Assembly: GCA_903901375.1 (NCBI GenBank)
Contig: CAIUQV010000626.1
Span: forward strand, 1 to 11,271
From: an uncultured Ignavibacteriota bacterium
GTDB taxonomy: Bacteria; Bacteroidota; Ignavibacteria; Tepidaquicellales; Tepidaquicellaceae
Direction of reading: 5' to 3'
DNA: 11,271 bases
Shown: positions 1 through 4,877 of the stretch, one piece after another
How the letters are laid out: each line of letters opens with the position of its first letter
Position numbering within the stretch: position 1 is the stretch's first letter
Position numbers and translations under genes: made by a program
Notes under the pieces: model-generated
The model's input: only the letters and a program-made list of their open reading frames with translations
Told to the model about the DNA's origin: nothing
Database searches by the model: none

Positions 1-589
1 GACCTGTTATGAACATATAACCTGTCTGCTTTGACATTATAATAAAATCAGTAAGGGCAGGGGAGTAAACTGCACCGCCTGCACAGGGACCGAATACTGC
101 CGAAATCTGAGGAATCACACCCGACGCTAAAACATTGCGCTGAAATATTTCTGCATAACCGCCGAGCGATTTAACACCTTCCTGAATTCTTGCTCCGCCC
201 GAATCGTTAATACCAACAACAGGCGCACCGACTTTCATTGCCATATCCATCACCTTGCAAATTTTCTGAGCATACATTTCCGAAAGTGAACCGCCGAATA
301 CAGTGAAGTCCTGAGAGAAGACGTAAACAAGCCTTCCGTCAATTGTTCCGTATCCGGTTACAACACCGTCTGATAAATATGTTTCTTCTTCCAGACCAAA
401 ATCAATACATCTGTGTGAAACAAACATATCAAATTCTTCAAAACTGCCGTCATCAAGCAAAAGGTCAATTCTTTCACGTGCCGTGAGTTTGCCCTTCCTG
501 TGCTGGGCTTTAATCCTTTTTTCACCGCCTCCTAACCTGGCTTGATTTCGCAGGTCATATAATTCCTTAATTTTATCGTTGATTGACAT
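1..589 (-). CDS. Acyl-CoA carboxyltransferase subunit (PccB / MmdA / transcarboxylase 12S type), N-terminal 196 residues, cut by window edge
   Basis: This is the amino-terminal part of a biotin-dependent acyl-CoA carboxyltransferase, which moves CO2 between carboxybiotin and an acyl-CoA, most likely propionyl-CoA/methylmalonyl-CoA. Translating the minus strand from the ATG at 589-587 gives 196 open codons running off the left edge. Family marks are KGKLTARERIDLLLDDGSF (residues 32-50), FTVFGGS (95-101), NDSGGARIQEG (128-138) and the oxyanion-hole segment GPCAGGAVYSPALTDFIIM (167-185), followed by YMFITG. The last two blocks closely match what I recall of the Propionibacterium 12S and PccB sequences. 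A GGAG Shine-Dalgarno five bases upstream supports the start. It lies 205 bp downstream of a pyruvate/oxaloacetate carboxyltransferase on the same strand, which favours a transcarboxylase or methylmalonyl-CoA decarboxylase role. Propionyl-CoA carboxylase is the main alternative. The acyl-CoA specificity residues and any biotin carrier gene lie outside the window. Confidence 0.93.
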   Translation of the reverse strand, partial: MSINDKIKELYDLRNQARLGGGEKRIKAQHRKGKLTARERIDLLLDDGSFEEFDMFVSHRCIDFGLEEETYLSDGVVTGYGTIDGRLVYVFSQDFTVFGGSLSEMYAQKICKVMDMAMKVGAPVVGINDSGGARIQEGVKSLGGYAEIFQRNVLASGVIPQISAVFGPCAGGAVYSPALTDFIIMSKQTGYMFITG

Positions 590-594
590 TATAA

Positions 595-598
595 CTCC
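595..598 (-). promoter_or_regulatory. Shine-Dalgarno GGAG for the acyl-CoA carboxyltransferase
   Basis: On the minus strand GGAG sits five bases before the ATG at 589. It decides this start. It is one of only two clear Shine-Dalgarno sites in the window; most other starts have only A/T-rich leaders. Confidence 0.6.
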
Positions 599-604
599 GT
601 TAAA

Positions 605-620
605 TTAAAATATATTTTAA
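605..620. promoter_or_regulatory. Perfect 16-bp AT-only palindrome upstream of the carboxyltransferase start
   Basis: TTAAAATATATTTTAA reads identically on both strands. It lies between the heptad array and the start codon, 15 bp upstream of the ATG. It could be an operator, or part of an internal promoter (it contains TATATT), or simply AT-rich chance. No matching -35/-33 box was identified, so the role is undetermined. Confidence 0.3.
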
Positions 621-640
621 AAATGTTCGTCTTCTTTATT

Positions 641-794
641 CTGACTTCTGTTTTCAATCTTCTAGTATTTATCTAATATCTACTGGCTTCTGACTCCTGG
701 CTTCTATCTTTCTGCTTCTAGCTCCTGATTCCTTGTTCTTGGTTTCTATCTCTTTGCTCCTAACTTCTGGCTTCTGACTCCTGGCTCCTGCTCT
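641..794. repeat. Degenerate heptanucleotide tandem array, 22 units in unbroken 7-bp register
   Basis: Cutting the plus strand every 7 bases from 641 to 794 gives 22 units with consensus C-T-R-N-Y-T-Y and no indels. By hand count column 1 is C in 17/22, column 2 T in 20/22, column 3 purine in 19/22, column 5 pyrimidine in 22/22, column 6 T in 20/22 and column 7 pyrimidine in 20/22; column 4 is free. The in-phase pattern may continue a few units leftwards (about 627-640) before fading. Units at 683-702 and 767-786 are identical over 20 bp and lie exactly 12 units (84 bp) apart. The minus strand, which is the likely mRNA sense, is strongly purine-rich. Stop codons occur within it, so it is not coding. 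It abuts the TGA of the upstream gene at 795-797. It resembles the class of short tandemly repeated repetitive (STRR) heptamers known from cyanobacteria. Its function is unknown. Confidence 0.9.
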
Positions 795-2498
795 TCACCA
801 GTTATTATACAGCCCCTCAAGCAGCTTTGTCTTCTTCTCATCATCAGTCAGCGAATTATAAATCTCTGCCTCTGCATGAATTTTCCTTTCCTCAATCTCT
901 TCTTTTGCACGTATCTCCGCAAGTACTTTCTTGTACTCAACCTCTCTCTTGTTTTTCAGGAATCCCGCTGCTACCGCAGGGAAAAGTTCAAGCAGCAGTT
1001 CTTCTTTCTCATCCTTCGCAAGACGCACGTCTTCATATTCCGATAGAGCAGGATTGTCCTGCTTCTTGTACTTTGATACATCGTACGGACTTTCTTCTTT
1101 TGTGCCGCAAATCATTTCCCTGAAATCAGGATTAATTGGATAAGGAGTCTTCCCGTAAACACCTTTCACAAGGTTTACAAACTGTGTTGATTTGTTATTA
1201 TAAAAATCTTCGCCTTTGTTTTCAGATACAACACTGTAAACTGCCTGCACACCCACAATCTGACTCGTTGGAGTCACAAGCGGCGGAAGCCCTGAATCAA
1301 GTCTCACTCTCGGAACAGTTCTTAAAACCTTCTCAAGAAGATGGTCGAGTTTTAATTGCTTAAGCTGTGCAAGCATATTCGTGTACATACCGCCCGGTAT
1401 CTGTGCCGCTTTCACAATCTCATCCGGTGCTGCATAGTTAAACATCTTTTCAATTTCCTGACATAATTGCGTTGTCTCTTCAATCCTGTCATTCTTCGCA
1501 GCATCTATTGCACGGTCGAATAAATCTGACTGTTCATCCGTTAATGAATAGTTTGCAATGTTGATATCAAAAGGAAATTGTTTCGCCTCATCAAATTTAT
1601 CGAGTTCTTTTCTTATGTCAAAAAGATGTTTGTTTATTTCAACTACCTTTTCAAGATTTACTCCGGTTTCAATCCCGAGTTTATCGCAGAATATCTGAAC
1701 CAGCTCAAATGAAGGTGCCGCCGGTCCGCCCGCAAAATTTCCGATAACTGTATCAACAATGTCTACTCCGTTTACTATCGAAACCAGTATACACGCGAGC
1801 CCGTAACCCGGTGTGCAGTGTGTATGTAAATCAATAGGAACTTTTGTTTCTGCCTTTAATCTCTTTATTAAAGGTGATGCTACGTCAGGAGGAATCAGCC
1901 CGGCCATATCCTTAATCGTAATTATGTCCGCACCCATTCTTTCCAGCTTCTTGCATTTCTCAACGAAATGGTCAACTGTGAAAATTTTTGGCGGAATCTT
2001 TACTCCCGAAAATACTCCTTTGACCCTGTCTGCAAACGTAAAATGAGGATCAACAGTGTAACAAACCGCACAGTCTGCAATACCACCGTTTGCTTTTACG
2101 TATTCTATAGTTGTCTTCATATTGTCCAGATCGTTCAGCGCATCAAAGATTCTCATTATGTCAATACCGCCTTTAATCGCAAGCCTGTTAAAACCTTCTA
2201 TCACATCCTCGGGATAAGGCGAATATCCAAACAGATTTCTTCCTCTCGAAAGTGCAGTGAGCTTTGTTTTGTTTCCAAAACCCGCTTTGATTTTCTCAAG
2301 TCTGTCCCACGGGTCTTCGTTAAGATAACGCATTATTGAATCTGGAACAGCTCCGCCCCATACTTCAGCGGCATAAAAGTCTGCATCTTTGTAAAGTGGT
2401 AATACTCTGTCTATCTGTTTCTGAGTCATTCGTGTGGCAAATGATGATTGCTGGCCGTCCCGGAGTGTTAAATCTCTTATTAATAATTTCTTCTTCAT
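795..2498 (-). CDS. Pyruvate/oxaloacetate carboxyltransferase (transcarboxylase 5S / oxaloacetate decarboxylase alpha family), no biotin domain
   Basis: This 567-residue enzyme transfers a carboxyl group between carboxybiotin and a 2-oxo acid, probably pyruvate/oxaloacetate, in the cytoplasm. The TIM-barrel part (about 1-300) shows LTLRDGQQS with metal ligand D14, VWGGAVPDS (46-54), NEDPWDRL (60-67), the carbamylatable lysine K196 in TIKDMAG and the metal ligands H225/H227 in LHTHCT. The conserved carboxylase domain follows, with IPGGM (367-371) and LPPLVTPTSQIVG (404-416). A charged Glu/Lys-rich tail (about 515-567) follows in place of a biotinyl AMKM domain, so a separate biotin carrier is needed. 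The loop that usually reads like GTSQP or GPGHNP is GGPAAPSFE (257-265), an unusual pocket. The start at 2498 has no Shine-Dalgarno but overlaps the stop of a 45-codon ORF as ATGA, suggesting coupled translation. Its downstream partner is the 12S/PccB-like gene. Alternatives are oxaloacetate decarboxylase alpha or the B subunit of a split pyruvate carboxylase. Confidence 0.9.
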   Translation of the reverse strand: MKKKLLIRDLTLRDGQQSSFATRMTQKQIDRVLPLYKDADFYAAEVWGGAVPDSIMRYLNEDPWDRLEKIKAGFGNKTKLTALSRGRNLFGYSPYPEDVIEGFNRLAIKGGIDIMRIFDALNDLDNMKTTIEYVKANGGIADCAVCYTVDPHFTFADRVKGVFSGVKIPPKIFTVDHFVEKCKKLERMGADIITIKDMAGLIPPDVASPLIKRLKAETKVPIDLHTHCTPGYGLACILVSIVNGVDIVDTVIGNFAGGPAAPSFELVQIFCDKLGIETGVNLEKVVEINKHLFDIRKELDKFDEAKQFPFDINIANYSLTDEQSDLFDRAIDAAKNDRIEETTQLCQEIEKMFNYAAPDEIVKAAQIPGGMYTNMLAQLKQLKLDHLLEKVLRTVPRVRLDSGLPPLVTPTSQIVGVQAVYSVVSENKGEDFYNNKSTQFVNLVKGVYGKTPYPINPDFREMICGTKEESPYDVSKYKKQDNPALSEYEDVRLAKDEKEELLLELFPAVAAGFLKNKREVEYKKVLAEIRAKEEIEERKIHAEAEIYNSLTDDEKKTKLLEGLYNNW

Positions 2499-2632
2499 AG
2501 TTTGATATTATATAAAGTTGCTTTTGGGGAATAGAATGCTGTTTCAAACTTCGGGTTTATTCCTCCAAATAACGAAATTGAATTGTCTGTTTTATAATCA
2601 ATATGTAGCCTTGTTAGGGCAGGATGTTTCAT
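2495..2632 (-). CDS. Hypothetical 45-residue small ORF, ATGA-coupled to the 5S-like gene
   Basis: An ATG at 2632-2630 on the minus strand opens 45 codons ending in TGA at 2497-2495. The product begins MKHPALTRLHIDYKTD and ends SPKATLYNIKL. The stop overlaps the ATG of the downstream carboxyltransferase by four bases (ATGA), a typical translational-coupling arrangement, and that downstream gene has no Shine-Dalgarno of its own. The frame stays open upstream to a TAA at about 2710-2708, so a longer form with a non-ATG start cannot be excluded. There is no signal peptide, membrane segment, Cys motif or family I recognise. A candidate -7 promoter box lies 11 bp upstream, which would make the mRNA almost leaderless. 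The stretch also contains a hairpin (2523-2569), so it might instead be a structured untranslated leader. Coding status is uncertain. Confidence 0.42.
   Translation of the reverse strand: MKHPALTRLHIDYKTDNSISLFGGINPKFETAFYSPKATLYNIKL
2523..2569 (-). other. Leader hairpin (11-bp stem with one bulge) before the 5S-like gene
   Basis: Positions 2523-2533 pair with 2558-2569 on the same strand: five pairs (TTTGG/CCAAA), a single bulged base at 2564, then six pairs (GGAATA/TATTCC). The 24-base loop, read on the plus strand, contains C-TTCG-G at 2549-2554. In the mRNA (minus) sense the 5' arm contains GGAGGAAUA, which resembles a ribosome-binding sequence held in the stem. The structure ends 24 bases before the ATG at 2498. 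It could modulate translation or be a coincidence inside the small ORF. I do not match it to any known riboswitch class. Confidence 0.4.
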
Positions 2633-2642
2633 AACTACATTA

Positions 2643-2650
2643 CAAAGATA
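2643..2650 (-). promoter_or_regulatory. Candidate Bacteroidota-type -7 promoter box (TATCTTTG)
   Basis: On the minus strand this reads TATCTTTG, an exact match to the TAnnTTTG -7 consensus of Bacteroidota. A TTTG that could serve as the -33 box lies at 2668-2665, only 14 bp away instead of about 19-20, so the promoter is imperfect. Transcription would start near 2637 and serve the small ORF and the carboxyltransferase pair. Confidence 0.35.
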
Positions 2651-2880
2651 GTAAGAATGTTCTGCAAATGAAATGCAGTTTTTTGTGGAAAAATTAGTTA
2701 TTTGTATTTATGATTAAAGTTTTTTATAGTCTCTTTGATTAAACATTAGTAAAATTATTTCTTCCTGTATTATAATTTATATTTCCCGGTTAATTTGTGT
2801 CCCTTCTGAAACATATTACAGTATTTTTTGTTATAGTTCTTTAATAAAAATGAAAACATTATCCGTGATTTAAAAACGGA
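2651..2880. other. Divergent intergenic region without a recognisable gene
   Basis: Together with the leader described separately, this forms the 394-bp gap between the 5S-like gene (-) and the cytochrome gene (+). It is very AT-rich, with many stops in all frames. A TATAAT hexamer at 2771-2776 has no well-placed -35. A seven-codon ATG frame (2850-2873) and a 5-bp inverted repeat (2862-2866/2876-2880) lie just before the cytochrome Shine-Dalgarno; both are too weak to call. The cytochrome promoter must be here but could not be pinpointed. Confidence 0.5.
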
Positions 2881-2886
2881 AAGGAG
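2881..2886 (+). promoter_or_regulatory. Strong Shine-Dalgarno AAGGAG for the cytochrome gene
   Basis: AAGGAG with a six-base spacer precedes the ATG at 2893. It is the best ribosome-binding site in the window and fixes the start of the cytochrome c gene. Most of its neighbours lack such a site, suggesting comparatively strong independent translation. Confidence 0.75.
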
Positions 2887-2892
2887 ATTAAC

Positions 2893-3873
2893 ATGAAAAA
2901 ACTTTTTAAAGTCCTTTTATTCTTAGTCTTGTTGCTTGTTGTCGGAGCGGCAGCGGGCTACATATACATTATTAAAGCACTGCCTAAAGTAGCTGCGGCA
3001 CCTGATATAAAAATTGAATCCACTCCTGAACAGATAAAACGTGGTGAGTATTTATTCAGTAATGTCTGTGGTTGTGCTGATTGTCATTCAACACGTGATT
3101 ATTCTAAATTCGCAGGTCCGCTCGTTGAAGGAACTGTTGGTAAAGGAGGTGAAGAGTTTAATGAGGATATGGGTCTACCGGGAAAATTCTATGCAAGAAA
3201 TATTACTCCCGCTGGCTTAAAAGGATGGACAGACGGTGAAATCTTCAGAGCGATTACAGAAGGTGTTAATAAAGATAATGAACCTTTGTTTCCTTTAATG
3301 CCTTATCCGAATTATGGAAAGATGGATATGAATGATGTTTATGCAATTATTGCTTATTTAAAAACTTTGAAACCTGTTGAAAATAAAATTCCTGAAAGAA
3401 ATGTTAAATTCCCGGTTAATCTGATTATGAGGACAATACCCGAGAAAAATAACCTGAAACCAATGCCCGATAAATCTAATACTATAGAATACGGTAAATA
3501 TTTAGCAGGCATTGCTGGCTGTTCAGATTGCCATACACCTCAGATTAAAGGTGAATTCCAAATGAATCAGTATCTTGCCGGAGGGCAGGAATATAAACTT
3601 CCGGGTGGAACTCTGATTAGGGCCGCTAATATAACTCCCGATGTCCAAACCGGAATCGGAAGCTGGACTAAGGAAATATTTATTCAGAAATTCCGTTCTT
3701 TTAGTAAAGATAAATTTATACCCTCTGAAGTAAAAGCTGGTGAGTTTAATACTATTATGCCATGGACTTTCTTCGCAAATATGTCCGATGAAGATTTATC
3801 TGCTATATATGATTATCTGAGAACTGTTGTACCTATTCCGAATAAGGTTACAAAATACGAACGTATTAACTAA
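2893..3873 (+). CDS. Membrane-anchored di-haem c-type cytochrome
   Basis: This 326-residue exported electron carrier has two class I cytochrome c domains. Residues 1-30 form a Lys-start hydrophobic segment (about 7-28) without a clear cleavage site, probably an uncleaved membrane anchor holding the haem domains in the periplasm. Haem sites are C61-A-D-C64-H65 and C210-S-D-C213-H214. Likely axial methionines are M136 in LMPYP and M289 in IMPW. Each domain carries an NITP block (103-106 and 246-249) and ends in a DVYAIIAYLKTL or DLSAIYDYLRTV helix, as in di-haem subunits of periplasmic dehydrogenases of the alcohol/nicotinate dehydrogenase type. A third cysteine, C59, precedes the first haem motif (CGCADCH). 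No dehydrogenase gene is adjacent, so the redox partner is unknown. The gene appears monocistronic, with its own Shine-Dalgarno and a terminator-like structure downstream. Confidence 0.9.
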   Translation: MKKLFKVLLFLVLLLVVGAAAGYIYIIKALPKVAAAPDIKIESTPEQIKRGEYLFSNVCGCADCHSTRDYSKFAGPLVEGTVGKGGEEFNEDMGLPGKFYARNITPAGLKGWTDGEIFRAITEGVNKDNEPLFPLMPYPNYGKMDMNDVYAIIAYLKTLKPVENKIPERNVKFPVNLIMRTIPEKNNLKPMPDKSNTIEYGKYLAGIAGCSDCHTPQIKGEFQMNQYLAGGQEYKLPGGTLIRAANITPDVQTGIGSWTKEIFIQKFRSFSKDKFIPSEVKAGEFNTIMPWTFFANMSDEDLSAIYDYLRTVVPIPNKVTKYERIN

Positions 3874-3900
3874 TTTATCTGGAAAGAGTTATCTAACTGG

Positions 3901-3970
3901 TGCCGGTATTGCTGTATTTCGCAATGTGTTATATTTTTTGCGTACATACATTAACACCGGCATTTGTATT
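3901..3970 (+). terminator. Terminator-like structured element between convergent genes
   Basis: In the 99-bp gap between the converging cytochrome and hydrolase genes, TGCCGGT (3901-3907) pairs with ACCGGCA (3956-3962), followed by T-rich TTTGTATTT. The enclosed bases hold two more perfect stems, ATTGC/GCAAT (3908-3912/3921-3925) and GTGTTA/TAACAC (3926-3931/3952-3957). Together they could form a three-way junction, with a two-base conflict between the first and third stems. The T-rich tail is on the plus side, so termination of the cytochrome transcript is the most likely role. Confidence 0.5.
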
Positions 3971-3972
3971 TA

Positions 3973-4755
3973 TTAATTAAATATTTCAGAAAAGAATCTT
4001 TTCATATCTGCCCATGAATCCTTATCTGCTTTCTCATTGTATGCCGCTCCTTTCGAAGCGTCGTTCCCTGAAAATGGATTCGTAAAACTATGAACAGCAC
4101 CTTCGTATGAAATTATTTTATAGCTGATGTTTGCATTCTTCATTTCATCTTCAAATGCTTTTACCTGTTCTGCTGGCACAAACGGGTCAGCTCCTCCATG
4201 GCAAATTAATACTTTTGCTTTTATGTTCTTTGCATCTTCAGGTGTTGGAGTGTCAAGTCCGCCGTGAAAACTTATTATTCCTTTAATATCTGCTCCGCTT
4301 CTGCCAAGCTCAAGCACTCCCGTTCCGCCAAAGCAATATCCTATCGCAGCAATATTTGATTTGTTAACCTTATTATTTTTCCTCATTTCTTCCAGTGCAG
4401 CATTCACTCTGCTCCTGTAAAGTTTTCTGTCGCCTTTGTATTTACCTGCAAGCTTTCCTGCTTCTTCACCATTGGCAGGTCTTATACCTTTGCCGTAAAT
4501 ATCTGCCGCGAAGGCAAAGTAACCAAGTTTTGCAAGCATTTCGCATCTCATCTTTGTGTATTCACCGACACCCATCCAGTCATGAACAACTATTATTCCG
4601 GGACGTTCTCCCGCAATCGATTCATCGTATGCTATGTATCCTTCAAGAACGTAATCGCCGTCTTTATACTCAATTGCTTCAGTGTGTATTTGTGCCATAC
4701 CCCTCTGCGTAATTATTATAATTAGTAATAATAAAATATATTTGTAAGTCTTCAT
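3973..4755 (-). CDS. Exported dienelactone hydrolase family protein
   Basis: This 260-residue alpha/beta-hydrolase is of the dienelactone hydrolase (carboxymethylenebutenolidase-like) family, which hydrolyses lactones or esters using a cysteine nucleophile. Residues 1-21 form a signal peptide with a long Ile/Leu core and probable cleavage after GMA, so the mature enzyme is likely periplasmic. The catalytic triad is visible as C141 in GYCFGG, D190 in GGADPFVP and H222 in AVHSFTNP; HDWMG (58-62) lies in the oxyanion-hole region. The mature length fits the family at about 240 residues. The true substrate cannot be read from the sequence; many genomes carry such exported paralogues without an aromatic degradation pathway. 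It is divergent from the old yellow enzyme gene across 122 bp and convergent with the cytochrome gene. The start has no Shine-Dalgarno, but it places the signal peptide correctly. Confidence 0.88.
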   Translation of the reverse strand: MKTYKYILLLLIIIITQRGMAQIHTEAIEYKDGDYVLEGYIAYDESIAGERPGIIVVHDWMGVGEYTKMRCEMLAKLGYFAFAADIYGKGIRPANGEEAGKLAGKYKGDRKLYRSRVNAALEEMRKNNKVNKSNIAAIGYCFGGTGVLELGRSGADIKGIISFHGGLDTPTPEDAKNIKAKVLICHGGADPFVPAEQVKAFEDEMKNANISYKIISYEGAVHSFTNPFSGNDASKGAAYNEKADKDSWADMKRFFSEIFN

Positions 4756-4774
4756 ATTATGTTTTATGTCTAAA

Positions 4775-4797
4775 ACTGATAGTCAGTACCTATTAGT
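4775..4797. promoter_or_regulatory. Inverted repeat in the divergent promoter region (possible operator)
   Basis: ACTGATAG (4775-4782) is mirrored by CTATTAGT (4790-4797) with one mismatch, and an inner perfect ACTGA-TAG-TCAGT overlaps it (4775-4787). It sits in the 122-bp region between the divergent hydrolase and old yellow enzyme genes, where a dimeric regulator could control both. There is no regulator gene nearby and no known-site match. Confidence 0.3.
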
Positions 4798-4877
4798 TCC
4801 TTATAATGTAGTTTAACAATTATACACTTTAATTTATTGTATTAATTTCTGATTTTTATCTAATCTAAAAAATAAAT

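Noticed and set aside
641..794. CRISPR array or coding heptad repeat
   Set aside because: Units are contiguous 7-mers without spacers, so not CRISPR. A 7-bp period could encode a 7-residue repeat, but in-frame stops (TAG, TGA) break it.
1968..2339. Plus-strand open frame of 123 codons inside the 5S-like gene
   Set aside because: It lies wholly antisense to a well-conserved enzyme, has no recognisable domain and no ribosome-binding site; it is a shadow frame. The same applies to the other frames nested in the metabolic genes, such as 4395-4712 and 827-1123.
2365..2547. Minus-strand 60-codon frame starting with TTG upstream of and overlapping the 5S-like gene
   Set aside because: It needs a TTG start, mostly overlaps the conserved gene out of frame, and lacks family features. 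The ATG-started, ATGA-coupled frame at 2495-2632 is the better candidate in this leader.
2771..2776. TATAAT as a sigma70-type -10 box for the cytochrome gene
   Set aside because: No -35-like hexamer lies about 17 bp upstream and the region is very AT-rich, so the match is not informative.
2850..2873. Seven-codon ATG frame before the cytochrome gene as a leader peptide
   Set aside because: Too short to support, without a Shine-Dalgarno or regulatory codon runs.
2862..2880. Small inverted repeat TCCGT/ACGGA next to the cytochrome Shine-Dalgarno
   Set aside because: Only five base pairs with a nine-base loop; expected by chance in a region of this size.
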